Positions 1-10,371 of a stretch of DNA of 64,000 nt are shown here, in pieces; position 1 is the stretch's first letter; the number at the start of each line of letters is the position of its first letter. A program made the translations under genes and the position numbers. The stretch is from contig JADEYG010000001.1 of assembly GCA_016906335.1 (NCBI GenBank), forward strand, positions 868,001 to 932,000. Reading direction: 5' to 3'. The notes beneath the pieces were generated by a model. That model had not been told where the DNA came from. It made no database searches and was given only the letters and a program-made list of their open reading frames with translations. Source of the DNA: Novakomyces olei. Its lineage: Eukaryota > Ascomycota > Novakomycetes > Novakomycetales > Novakomycetaceae.

Positions 1-872
1 CTGGAGAATACGTCCTCAGAACGACGGCCTCTATTCTGTGTATGCAGTCGGGCGGCATAGCGCACGGCGCAGTGTAGTCAAAAGCCAACAATCTTCATCG
101 ATAGCCGCTCTACAGTCGTAAAGCTTTCGGCAATGGCAATCAAAGTGCGACACCGTATTTTTGATTAGTCGGCCATTACGTTTATAATTATAATTATTAT
201 TTTTAATTATTATTTTTACTTCCCATTTTTACTTCTTAACTACAATCTCACGAGTCCGGTATCTGATTCAAGTAATCTAACTATCCATTCCTTATAGTAA
301 GGACGAGGCTCTCTATCGACGAAACAGAGTGTGGGATCACAGTCTCAAGAGCGGTATCGCAAAGTAATAGGATTAATCTGTGTGGAACTACGGAAAATGG
401 GCCGTTATAGACCACGGGCAGACGAGCAAATGCATCGGCTGTTCCCTTTGAACTACATATTCCATACGAACCCCTTTGAATTAGTGGATTAAGTGGCTTC
501 AAGGCACTATAGCTCGAACATTCAAACATTCAAACATTCAAACATTCAAACATTCAAACATTCAAACATTCAAACATTCAAACATTCAAACATTCAAACA
601 TTCAAACATTCAATTATTCAATTATTCAATTATTCAATTATTCAATTATTCAATTATTCAATTATTCAATTATTTGAATAATTAAAATATTTTGTTAATC
701 ATTATATCACACTAAATTATTAATATATCACTAGATTGTTAAATATACCAGTATTATATTGTTGTGGCGATACGTATATTATTCTGATCTCAGATTATAT
801 AGGTATTTTGACATTTCCTCGGTTCTTGACCCTGCTGATAATCACACCGGCTATGCTCGCTGCTTGGCAACA
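1..872. other. left-edge intergenic region
   Basis: No gene is supported here. The stretch is AT-rich, with poly A/T around 181-240 and a two-phase tandem array at 520-671 described separately. The last 150 bases must hold the promoter of the PAQR gene that starts at 873. Several short ORFs run through the tandem array but are low-complexity artefacts. Confidence 0.6.
520..671. repeat. compound 8-bp tandem array
   Basis: About eleven copies of ATTCAAAC (520-607) are followed without a gap by about eight copies of ATTCAATT (608-671). The two units differ at the last three positions only, so the second array probably arose from a mutated copy of the first that was then amplified. Any ORF over it is an artefact. 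Confidence 0.9.
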
Positions 873-2349
873 ATGAGCCGGACAACGCTAGAGCCGTCTC
901 CTGTGCGGCAAAATGGGCCTCGAAAGCGCCATTTACGGCGGCACTCTTCCTGTCTGGTCCCCGAAACTGCAATGGTACAGGATGCAGAGGACGAGGAGTT
1001 TATGCTGTTCAAAGTAAGGTGAAACGCGCTCTAAAGGCGGCGCTGGTGGATGCAAGAAATGATAAAAAAGACAAAAGAATTGAGGGTTGGGAGACGAAGC
1101 TCTCACTCGCACTCCCAATCTGCTTGTTAAACTGCTCCAGGCCAAGACTAACTGGTAGTTTGATCGATTTCTGACGCGACTGGCTCGACGGCTGGATACA
1201 CTTGAGGCGGCAGGTTTAGCCTCACTGGACGAGGCTAAACGGTCGAGCTATGAGGTTCTGAAAAGTGTGCGTGGCTGTGCGTCTGCTCTTTCGCATGATA
1301 GCGTGGCAGCGCTAACCCGGTCGAGGGTAGTCTCTGTGCTTTCCGCTCTTGAAGATGCAGCTACGGCTCATCGTGGACCCTTGGTCGCCCGAGCTCATGC
1401 GGCTATGGAGTACCTCGAGGCCCGTTTGGTGGAGATGGAGGCTACGGTTGTGGACACTAAAGACAGTTTGAACGACGCTACCAGGTTTATGGCTGCTGCA
1501 ATACGTAATGGTGCCATGCGGTTGCTCACTGTAGACGAAATCCCACACGAGTGGAAGAATAATCATTATATTCTCACAGGGTACCGTTTCTACGAGAGCA
1601 AAGCTGCCTGCGTCGTCAGTATATGGCAGGTTCACAACGAAACCGGGAATATCTGGACACATTTGGCAGGACTCGTTCTCCTGTTTGCTTTAGCCTTTTA
1701 TTATTACCCGCGAAGTGCGGCTTTTGATCTTGCCCAGGTGGGGGACAAAGCAGTCGCCGGCGTTTTTCTAGCAGCAGCAGCCAAGTGTTTGGCTTGCTCT
1801 GCCATCTGGCACACGTTTTGTAACCTGGCAAATCTGCGGCAAATGAAAACGGCAGCGTGTATGGATTACGTGGGAATTTCCGTGCTTATAGCTGCCTCTA
1901 TTATAACCATCGAGTATCATTCATTTTATTGTCAGCCCTGGCAGCGGGCGTTTTACATGTCTTTTACGGGATCGCTCGGCCTTATCGGCATTCTCATTCC
2001 GTGGCAGGAATGGTTCGATAAGTATGAAAATAGGCACCTCAAGATTATGTTTTTTGTAGGTATAGCTATCTCTGGAGTTCTTCCAGTTACACATCTTTTC
2101 TTCACTCAGGGCACTATGAAGACGCTGATGTACCTTATGCCCATCAGCAAATCTCTGCTCTCTTACATTATCGGTGTCGTTGCATACGCTTACCACCTGC
2201 CCGAGTCTTTTTCCCCTGGCCGGTTTGATACTATTGGCAACTCCCACCAACTATGGCACATTATGATTCTTTTTGGCATCTGGTACCACTACCAGGCTGT
2301 CATGACGTTTGCTCCACAGAGTCGGGAGTACGCGTGCAGCGGCCTCTAG
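873..2349 (+). CDS. IZH3: PAQR-family (hemolysin III-like) membrane receptor, IZH3 type
   Basis: Seven-TM protein of the progestin/adiponectin receptor family, in yeasts linked to zinc and sterol/lipid homeostasis. Two exons are inferred: 873-1013 and 1159-2349, joined in phase 0 (443 aa). The donor is GTAAGG; the acceptor follows an ACTAAC branch site six bases upstream. The exon junction restores an N-terminal segment (FDRFLTRLARRLDTLE) typical of the long Izh3 subfamily. The core starts near residue 165; HNETGNIWTHL at about 206, SAIWH at about 260 and the C-terminal HQLWH near 411 supply the histidines and acidic/Asn positions that bind the metal in this family. The roughly 160-residue N-terminal extension separates it from short Izh1/2/4 proteins. 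The internal GTG at 1267 is not a start; the ATG at 873 gives the only intact exon 1. Confidence 0.85.
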
Positions 2350-2813
2350 TCCCGTCGTATGTTATACATATACGTCATACTACGTTTGCATGTGAGTACA
2401 CGTGCACAACAGTCTACACCATACTCGTTAGACTTTGAGTCTACAGAAAGCGTAAAATGGCTGCGCACGTTGGACTCGTGAACGCTCTATAGTTTGTATA
2501 ATACTATAATTTTAGATTTACAAATAAGCTACTATTATTTCCGCTCAAGCTAGATACACGTCCGTCAGGGTTCTTTTGCGACATTGCCACATGGAACATC
2601 CAACGCTATTATCGCCATTGACAAATACTACATTAGACACTACACTGTTCACCGACAGTAAACAGTCTGCTCCAAGTATCAAATCTGTTATTCCAGTGTC
2701 GTAGCCACTTCACCGTAACGCGAAAAGGTCATTATTCATAAAGCAAAATTGCGAGCGATTCTGTCCAATAGTTCTTGCCGAGACCCCGTGGGCTCAAGAC
2801 CCCTCTTGATTCA
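2350..2813. other. intergenic, convergent 3' ends
   Basis: AT-rich spacer between the PAQR gene on the plus strand and the small minus-strand gene. It should contain both 3' UTRs. No RNA gene or conserved element was seen. Confidence 0.5.
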
Positions 2814-3023
2814 TTAATCTGGTGTCATCTTTCTATGTCGCGCAAATACCCGTTGCAGCCATTGCCGCAGTTCTTTGGTAGACCAGTCGGTCGGATCGCC
2901 GCTCGGTTCTCGGGACGCCGCAAGTCCGCCATCCGCGACAAAGATCGTATACACTGAAGCAACAACAACCAGTGCCGAAAACGCGGCCAGCACTTTTTCG
3001 CGATAGTTCCACGGTTTGGCCAT
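2814..3023 (-). CDS. small single-pass membrane protein (hypothetical)
   Basis: A 69-residue ORF with a true ATG. Residues 1-10 are basic/polar (MAKPWNYREK), 11-31 form one hydrophobic segment, and after a short acidic linker comes DWSTKELRQWLQ. The Trp-Ser-x-x-x-Leu-x-x-Trp-Leu pattern resembles one unit of the Ish1/Msc1 motif found in fungal stress and membrane proteins, though a single copy is weak evidence. It ends in a basic tail. It is short and could be chance, but the order TM segment then motif is coherent and codon use looks normal. The ATA microsatellite starts 60 bases upstream, in its promoter. Confidence 0.45.
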   Translation of the reverse strand: MAKPWNYREKVLAAFSALVVVASVYTIFVADGGLAASREPSGDPTDWSTKELRQWLQRVFARHRKMTPD

Positions 3024-3083
3024 ATAGTTGCCACAACTACTGTCGATACGTGGATGACGTGCACAATAATATTATACACGCAG

Positions 3084-3323
<240 letters not shown>

Positions 3324-3436
3324 GTCAACAAAAATAATATTATCGAGGCAAATGGCTTTCCCTGCCCAAAGGCACAAAATTGCAAATAGTCGATGGCCGC
3401 CGGCAATGAGACAAGTATGAAAAGCAACTTGTTAAA

Positions 3437-5800
3437 ATGCGCTCTTTGCTGCAATTAGAGCGCCCCATTGCGCATAAATGCTGTGCTCACGACCGCCGGA
3501 AATGTCTACGGCAGAGTTTTCGTTTTTACGCAGCAGAATCGCAGACAGTAGAATCACAATCATCGTCAGCCTTATCGTTTGGCAGTCTTGATCCCAATGA
3601 CACAGCCAGTTTATTCGACTCGCCTGATGCGCGAGAGAATTCAAAGTCAGGAAGGCGGAGGAAAGATCAGAGCGAATTTAAACCAAATGAATGGCTGGAT
3701 CTAGTGAGGCAGTCGATAAATTACAATCCTGTCCCGAAACCGAGTCTACGACCGGTTTTAAAGGCAGCCAATATTGAACGGCGCAGAGCGAAGCAAAGAC
3801 TGTCTGCTCAAAAGCTTGCTCAAAAGTCTGATGGACTGGAGCCGTTAAGCAATTTGCTTGTTCATGGGGATTCACAATTACCAGTTCGTCGGAAATTGGA
3901 AACACAAAAGCAGCAATCCAACACTTTATTGAACCAAAACTTGATCAAGAAAAACAATTTGACTGGCCAAACTCTTAACAATGGTTCTGTTCGGTCTCGA
4001 TTAAAGGCAGTTCGTGAAGATGAGATTTTGAAGTCAATGGGTGATCCCGAGCGTCAAGGCATGAGTAAAATAGAGACTGACAATGGAAACTCTATGGAAT
4101 CTCGTAGTCTTCATATCTCAGAGCTTGAGCGGGTAGAGTCTTCAAAGGTTGAATTTGAAGCAGCAGAGCCTGATAAACTTGCTTTAAAGTCTGAAAGACT
4201 TGACGAAGTGGAAGAAGAGCATGTTACTCTGCCTGACGAAAGCCACGCATTAAACTATGGTCAAAATATTTTAAGCATAAACGATGATACCCCTGCATGT
4301 ATATACAAAGATCCCGAGTTTTCATCAGAATTGGAACAGCCGCAGTCGGACCATGCATCTACTCTTCCCGATGAAAAAGCACAAGGTCAGGACGCATTAT
4401 CGGACGAGTACAGTTCGCAAGTTGCAGAGATCTTGCGGACAAAGAACAAATCGCTTTTCCAAGAATTTTGGAAGAAAGATAGGCGGCGATTAGCAACAAT
4501 GGTGAGCTTACATGTAAGAGCGGGAATTTTCCGATCTTTAACTATGGCTCATGCTAGATGGCTCATAACCGCATTGAAAGCCAACAATTTTGAGCAATCT
4601 CGCTTGAACTTCATCACAGCTTTGTCGTTTTCTCACACAATATCCACTGTGCCTTTGAGGGAAGCCACACAACACTGGGCAGAAGCGCTTGAATGGCTCT
4701 ACGGCTCACAGACTCTTTTTCTTCGCAAACAAACAAACAAAACTCTTCGCTGCCTGGCGTTTAATGGCAACTTGGAGGGCTATGCTCAACTGATCTGCTC
4801 TTTGAACTACGAACCGGCCTGGACACCCACAGGTATAATTCAAATATCGAGAGACCTGGACGCAAGTGGCCGATTGCAAGATGCACTAACAGTACTGGAG
4901 ACGATAAAAGGGCACACATGGTCACTAGCCATGTGCGAGCAGCTACTCGAGCTCTATATAAAAGCCCGCAGCACCGAAAACATAACAAACCTTATCCAAG
5001 AAATGGCAGAGAACGATGTTGTTCCCACACTTCAGACGTTTAACCGTTTATTAAAAACTGCTGTTGACTGTGGCCAGTACGAACTTGGAGATGCATTAGT
5101 AAATGTAATGACACAGCACAGAATTATCAAGGATTCGCGTACTCACGCCCTCATATTCAAAAGCTTGAAAGCGCGCAATCGTCTACCAGCTTACTATGAT
5201 ATTGTATTAAAGGATGCTCAACTCGGAGACGAATCATGCTGGACGGTACAGCGAGCAACGTTTCTAATGACTTCAGTCATGACTCAGCCCGGGCGGGAGC
5301 ATGATGCTATTGATTTGTTCAATCAACTGTTTGACGTAGCTATTCAAAATTTGCTCGGACTGGGCGATCATTGGCTGGTGCAGGGTCGGCCTGATGGATT
5401 GGTGGCCAATGAGGCGGCCATTGTCGTTGCTACGGACGCCTGTCTTCGGTCAAATTTGTTTGGCCGGAAGAAACTTCGACTTGCGTTAATGCGCATGGAT
5501 AAACTACGTAAAGAACCGGAATTGGCAACAGTTTCGGATTCTGTTAAGGCCTTTTATCAGCTTGTGTGCACTAAATCAACAATTCAGGGAATGCTGATAG
5601 TTGCACTAGAATATCTAAACAGTCATGTTCCGGCCCTAGAATTTTTGGACAAATTAATGGAGGCTGATCCTGCAACTTGGCCGGATAAGAGGACTTTTTA
5701 CGGACTTTATGCTGCCATGAAAGCTCACAAACGGTCGGAAAAGTATCTGGGACGAGTGCGCAAGCATATGTCAAAGGCAGGTATTGACTATGGATCCTGA
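3437..5800 (+). CDS. pentatricopeptide-repeat (PPR) protein, probably mitochondrial
   Basis: Intronless, 787 aa. The N-terminus (MRSLLQLERPIAHKC, later RKCLRQSFRFYAAE) is basic, Arg-rich and free of acidic residues at first, as in mitochondrial presequences. Residues of about 50-350 are polar and low complexity. From about 440 there are helical-pair repeats of PPR type, for example a run around VVPTLQTFNRLLKTAVDCG (near 530) and the closing WPDKRTFYGLYAAMKAH. PPR proteins bind organellar RNA and act in processing or translation of mitochondrial mRNAs. The exact orthologue (Ccm1, Pet309 or another) cannot be set by eye because fungal PPR sequences diverge fast. The start is the first ATG after the microsatellite. 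Confidence 0.8.
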   Translation: MRSLLQLERPIAHKCCAHDRRKCLRQSFRFYAAESQTVESQSSSALSFGSLDPNDTASLFDSPDARENSKSGRRRKDQSEFKPNEWLDLVRQSINYNPVPKPSLRPVLKAANIERRRAKQRLSAQKLAQKSDGLEPLSNLLVHGDSQLPVRRKLETQKQQSNTLLNQNLIKKNNLTGQTLNNGSVRSRLKAVREDEILKSMGDPERQGMSKIETDNGNSMESRSLHISELERVESSKVEFEAAEPDKLALKSERLDEVEEEHVTLPDESHALNYGQNILSINDDTPACIYKDPEFSSELEQPQSDHASTLPDEKAQGQDALSDEYSSQVAEILRTKNKSLFQEFWKKDRRRLATMVSLHVRAGIFRSLTMAHARWLITALKANNFEQSRLNFITALSFSHTISTVPLREATQHWAEALEWLYGSQTLFLRKQTNKTLRCLAFNGNLEGYAQLICSLNYEPAWTPTGIIQISRDLDASGRLQDALTVLETIKGHTWSLAMCEQLLELYIKARSTENITNLIQEMAENDVVPTLQTFNRLLKTAVDCGQYELGDALVNVMTQHRIIKDSRTHALIFKSLKARNRLPAYYDIVLKDAQLGDESCWTVQRATFLMTSVMTQPGREHDAIDLFNQLFDVAIQNLLGLGDHWLVQGRPDGLVANEAAIVVATDACLRSNLFGRKKLRLALMRMDKLRKEPELATVSDSVKAFYQLVCTKSTIQGMLIVALEYLNSHVPALEFLDKLMEADPATWPDKRTFYGLYAAMKAHKRSEKYLGRVRKHMSKAGIDYGS

Positions 5801-6044
5801 AACACTTTCGGCCCGTGTTTTTGACTAAAAGCAAGCATCACCACGTCTGCATTATTAGAATAATTGTATATTAAATGAAATTTAGATGTTAATTGGAAAT
5901 TATTATATTGTAGGCCCCATCGTTTATTATATTTGTCCATAAAGAATAAAATTGCTGCATCATACAAAATAGCTAATCCATACTATACTACTCATACTTT
6001 AATCATATCCATGTGCGTCATAGGCGAAAAGGGACAGGAAAACA

Positions 6045-7011
6045 ATGGACGAGCAAATAGAAGAGCTCCTGACTCACATTGAAGACAAAGCTGACAGGTA
6101 AGAGCTCAAATTCGTCTACATCTGTGCTAATTGCAAGTCTTCAAAACGATGCCCGACTTTTGATCGGAATTGCAGGCATCCCGGGATCAGGAAAGACTGT
6201 ATATCATCCTTGTTTGATCTATTTCTAAAAGAATTCCATATAGACAATTGCTTCATCGTTAGTGAATATTATCAATGCGGCGGCCCAGATAGGCGGTGAG
6301 CCCGAGCGAGCCGCTCTTGTCCCAATGGTATACCGAAAGGATTTGATTTGATTTATTCTGTTATATTTTATTTATTTATTTATCTTGTCTTGATTTCTAA
6401 CTTTGTTAGGATGGATTCCACTTGCCAAGAAGTGCTCTAGACGAGATGCCAGATCCAGCAGAAGCACATGCGCGACGAGGGGCGCCTTTTACTTTTGATC
6501 CTGAGCGATTACTTCAATTGGTCATTCGATTACGTGACGCAAAGGAAACAGTTTACGCGCCGAGTTTTGATCATGCAAAGAAAGATCCAGTCGAGGACGA
6601 TATACAAATACTGCCGTCGCAGCGGATCATTATTTTAGAGGGCAATTACCTTTTGCTCAAGGATCACCCGTGGTGCGATATTGCTGCACAAATGGACGAG
6701 CTGTAAGTGCCTGAAACATTGACGAAGAGATAAAGAAATTAAAATAAAACCACCCAAAATCACTGCGATGAGAAGAAAGATGAAAACTTTTTGAGAATGC
6801 TTCTGACAATAGCTGGCTTGTAACTGTGGACGAGGAGCACGCTGCGAAGCGTGTAGCGCAACGTCACTTGGTCTCAGGGATTGTGGACACGTACGACAAG
6901 GGGCTGGAAAGGTTCTATTCAAATGATTTGCCCAATGGCAAATACATTTTGGCCAATTCTTTACCTCCACATCGTACTATTATTAGTGTAGACATACCAG
7001 CTGAACATTGA
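6045..7011 (+). CDS. YFH7: P-loop kinase of the YFH7/uridine kinase-like family
   Basis: Five exons reconstructed: 6045-6097, 6138-6198, 6244-6327, 6410-6702 and 6813-7011; the phases agree and give 229 aa. Walker A is GIPGSGKT near residue 31. The junction of exons 3 and 4 creates MDGFHL, and EGNYLLL follows near 145; this trio is diagnostic of the fungal Yfh7 / bacterial nucleoside- and pantothenate-kinase-like group. The C-terminal part (ELWLVTVDEEHAAKRVAQRH) carries the usual LID arginines. The substrate is unknown in this family; ATP-dependent phosphorylation of a small molecule is inferred. The introns are 40, 45, 82 and 110 nt. It is convergent with the gene ending at 7239. Confidence 0.85.
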
Positions 7012-7199
7012 CGATCATGATGGAATGAATCAAGACTAGAAATTCAGAAATTATGGAATCAATTGACAATGAAATTTGCATTATAGTTCAAAGATATAGT
7101 TGGTAAAATGGCCAAGGAATGTTTATTTATCTATTATTTTTTCATCTATCTATCCCTATTCTTATGCTCTACTTTATTTGCAAGTCAAACATATGGGCA

Positions 7200-7232
7200 T
7201 TCATCATACACACACATATATATATATATATA
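7200..7232. repeat. short (AC)n(AT)n microsatellite
   Basis: A run of CA dinucleotides passing into TA dinucleotides, in the spacer between the convergent kinase gene and the 7239 gene. Confidence 0.85.
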
Positions 7233-7238
7233 CAATCT

Positions 7239-8558
7239 TCACGAGGCATGTAAAGGGCTGGGACTCCGCTCACGATCGCCCAGCCCGTCCACTATATCAA
7301 ATCCACGGGAATAAACTTGGCTAATTAAAGCTGCTTCAGCCATTGCAGAGCCATCAACACCTTCCGACTGGCGATGCTCGTCTTGTAAAACATCCAGCCA
7401 AGAACTACGTTGCTCCTCTGCTTCTGCCTCAGGTGCCAATGCCTCCGTTTCTTCCATAAACGACCTCTCCCGCTGTAAATTGGGCGAAGCAATTGAATCG
7501 TGCGGGGACCTGTAGCTGTGCGCCGGTGCGAACCCCCGTGTTAGTTGAGCAAAGGTATCGGATTGCGGCGCTTCTTCAGACCTGGAAGAACTCTGAGTGA
7601 GCCGGGCAATAACGTCACCTGATCCTCTTAATGCTCGTCTCCTTCGGCCTTGCAGAGCATGGACACGTCTCAGCCGATGATTTTGCGATTGAGCCCGGAG
7701 CCTCTGTACTATAGTATTTTCATCCGGTAGTACGTTTAAATCAGCGGCAGAAAGCCGCTGGTTTATATGGCTAATGCCTTCCGTCTCCGGATCACCCCCA
7801 CCAAAAATACTGCCGCAATTACCTCCACCATGAAGAACTAGGGAGGGGAACTCTCGCACTGCCGTTTCGTGCCAAAAGGTCTCGAGCCGGCGAGGCACGT
7901 CTTGGCCATTGCACTCCTCGTGCCCCAGAGCAGCTGACAATTCGGGTACACTTTGAGCAGCCGACCCTGGTTCCCTCTCTGCTTCTGCTGTCAAAGGACG
8001 ACTACGTCTCGGCTGAACAAGGCTGCGTAATGCACTAGCACGCTCACGTACGCGTCTTGTCTCTGATGGCGTGTTGGAAGCAACAGACGCGTAAGTCAGC
8101 AACCGTGTATCATCGGGCCGTTCGCTTCCGGTAAAGCTGAAATTGCTACGCGAACCAGTAGCGAGCCAATCAAGCGCGTTCCTGTAAACGTTCTCTACTG
8201 CGTGCGAATGAGCACCATTTGCTGCCAGGGAAAACGAGGAAGGAAGATTTGCTAATTGCTGAGCCAATCGTGACTCTGCTTCATGGCCGATTTGACGCCA
8301 AACGTCAAAATTTGAGTCTGTTTGCTGTTCTTCACTGCCTCTCACTTCTTGCTGATGATTGGGCGGCCGGGAACTTGCTTCCACCTGGAAAGACGCACGG
8401 TCCCTGGGTAATGAGAAATTTGTGCGTGGGCCACGGACTGCATTGCTGCGTCGAATAGACCCGGACAGTGGTGAGTGCTTGCTGATATTGTGCCGTGATT
8501 TATGAATGCAAGTAGAGGGGTCTGGTGGTAGCGGAGTACGACGAAGTGGTAAGCCCAT
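7239..8558 (-). CDS. uncharacterised, largely disordered protein with GLGDRERSPSP tail
   Basis: About 439 aa from the ATG at 8558. A longer reading starts at a GTG and is not used. The composition is rich in Ser, Arg, Glu and Ala with few hydrophobic stretches, so most of it should be disordered. The extreme C-terminus, FDIVDGLGDRERSPSP, resembles a short motif I recall at the end of uncharacterised fungal proteins; no function follows. A possible 3' splice site (TTCTTTACAG) lies 15 bases before the ATG on this strand, so an upstream non-coding or coding exon is possible. There are no membrane segments and no signal peptide. Likely nuclear or cytosolic, by composition only. Confidence 0.65.
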   Translation of the reverse strand: MGLPLRRTPLPPDPSTCIHKSRHNISKHSPLSGSIRRSNAVRGPRTNFSLPRDRASFQVEASSRPPNHQQEVRGSEEQQTDSNFDVWRQIGHEAESRLAQQLANLPSSFSLAANGAHSHAVENVYRNALDWLATGSRSNFSFTGSERPDDTRLLTYASVASNTPSETRRVRERASALRSLVQPRRSRPLTAEAEREPGSAAQSVPELSAALGHEECNGQDVPRRLETFWHETAVREFPSLVLHGGGNCGSIFGGGDPETEGISHINQRLSAADLNVLPDENTIVQRLRAQSQNHRLRRVHALQGRRRRALRGSGDVIARLTQSSSRSEEAPQSDTFAQLTRGFAPAHSYRSPHDSIASPNLQRERSFMEETEALAPEAEAEEQRSSWLDVLQDEHRQSEGVDGSAMAEAALISQVYSRGFDIVDGLGDRERSPSPLHAS

Positions 8559-9703
8559 TGTCACAGGTGAGGCCTGTAAAGAAGGAATAATAAGGGTAGA
8601 GCACTAGTCGAAAATCAAAAAGCAGATGGAGCAGACAGCAAACAAAAGTGCCAAGTGGCAGGCACTTGACAGGTATATTCCTTTCTCTTGCTTTGGTACA
8701 GAGTTTACTGTTTGCTGGTAAACTCTTTTTGTTTTGTTGCCTATTTATTTCTCTGTTTCTTGCTTGCCCCTTTTACCGTCTACAGTCAGATTATCACGTC
8801 CTGTAACGTGTAATGTAGTGCCAGCAGCAAACCCTAAGCAGCGACTCGAGCGAGAAGAAACAGGAGGCGTCCGTGGCAAAAGGCTCTCCTATACGGCGAC
8901 AGAAGCCTTGTCCAAGTGTAGTCGACGTATAAAGCCAGGCCACAAAGAGATACTCAGGCAGCGATTAAACGCCCAGCAGATCTAGACCCCAGCTTTGCAC
9001 AAAACTAGTCCCTAGTTTCGTGCAGGCAACACCCGATAGTCTACGCCAGTCACCTCAGCCAAACCGTATTCGAGCACAAAACTGTTGAAAGACGGCGAGG
9101 CACGGGCCAAACGGCTCAAGGCATTCAAAGAGCAGCCAAATTCGAAAAATCTTGGTCAAGCTCAAACGTCTTTGAATAGCCTGTGACAACAGGGATCAGC
9201 CAAAAAAGCACTGCACTGTACTGTACTGCGCTACTAGTTGAGATGCTCCACATAAACCTTGTAAAATCTTTAAGCCTTTTTCGCCTCTCGAGACTCTTCA
9301 AGAACAGTCAGCCATCTGCTCTGATCCCAAATGCCGTGCGAATAGTGTGTAATGCTATACATATAATAAATTCAAGTATTACTGGCCCAACAAAATCTGT
9401 ATTTTTAGGGTTAGGCTTCTCGCACATTTGATAATACACCAAATATTTACTATTTGGCTAGGTGGCATCCTTAAATGTATCTTATCTTGTTATTTCATTA
9501 TAAAAAGATTTTATTAATTTTAATGCATTTTAAATGCTATAAATGATAATATATGTATATCTCCATAAATTTTTATACCTATTAGAAACACGATTGGCAC
9601 TGTGGCTAAAACATTTCCATTAGATTTGTATGTGAGTACCCTAGATTCTTCTAATACTATGATTAATACCATAGCCTATCAGATTAAATATTGTTCGTCG
9701 GCA
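8559..9703. other. divergent intergenic with unresolved coding-like plus-strand segments
   Basis: No complete gene could be assembled. On the plus strand an ATG at about 8625 opens MEQTANKSAKWQALD and is followed by a possible donor; further pieces with a coding look lie at about 8782-8985 and 9040-9183 (the latter ends TSLNSL-stop). Stops separate the pieces, and candidate splice sites do not give one unambiguous frame. A telomere-like TTAGGGTTAGG sits at 9405-9415, about 290 bases before the next gene. Confidence 0.4.
9405..9415. promoter_or_regulatory. telomere-like TTAGGGTTAGG
   Basis: One and a half telomere-type units, about 290 bases upstream of the small TPR-like gene. Candidate Tbf1-type site, by motif only. 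Confidence 0.4.
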
Positions 9704-10093
9704 ATGGATGATTTTGGCTTCACCGACGATCTTATCGCTGAAGCAGCGCAGACAACGCGACCCGCTCAACAGAGGTGTGTTTGGGATGGCAAAGATTGGA
9801 CTGCGCGGATTCAAGAGCGCGAGGTAAGAATTCTGTTCGCAGCAATTAATAACAATAATAAGGGACCGTTAGAGAATGATAAAGTTGCAGCAGAGTATGC
9901 CTACTATATGCGTGACTACGCACACGCGTTACAGCTAGCAGAAAGGGCACTGGAACACCCTTACCTAAATGTTCCTGGCAGTGAGACGGCCAAATTCTCG
10001 CCGCTGGCTTTGTCGTCCGACGATATCGCCAGTTTGGAGGCTATTATCAATCGCTGCCGCAGTAGAGCGGTTTCCACCTCGGAAACTCGGTGA
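9704..10093 (+). CDS. small hypothetical protein with one TPR-like helical pair
   Basis: The ORF begins MDDFGFTDDLIAEAAQ. A region with the pattern AAEYAYYMRDYAHALQLAERALE looks like a tetratricopeptide helix pair. A GTAAGA donor at 9824 and an AG at 9862 bracket a 39-nt stretch with a TAATAAC branch-like site; removal gives 117 aa, retention 130 aa, both in frame. The spliced form is favoured because the 39-nt piece encodes an Asn run (NNNN) between conserved-looking blocks. A further in-frame ATG exists at 9659. I do not recognise the family. The 3' end is about 280 bases before the PPR gene on the same strand. Confidence 0.6.
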   Translation: MDDFGFTDDLIAEAAQTTRPAQQRCVWDGKDWTARIQEREVRILFAAINNNNKGPLENDKVAAEYAYYMRDYAHALQLAERALEHPYLNVPGSETAKFSPLALSSDDIASLEAIINRCRSRAVSTSETR

Positions 10094-10371
10094 CATTGGC
10101 TACGCCGAGATATGGAACGGCTATTATACCTTGAAAATGAACTACTTTGGACATTTGAGCTTTGAGCGGCGTACTGGTACTGGCGCTGTTCAAGATATCG
10201 GTTTATCCACGTAATTATTAGCATTTGCACATGATTAGGATTAATGTATAAATTTTGGAGATATGTCTCGCACATAATTATTTACACTTTGTAGGAACTC
10301 GGTATAGTTTTAGTTATATTTATATTTATATTTATATTTAATTCTACTGTCATAATTTTTATAAAATATTC

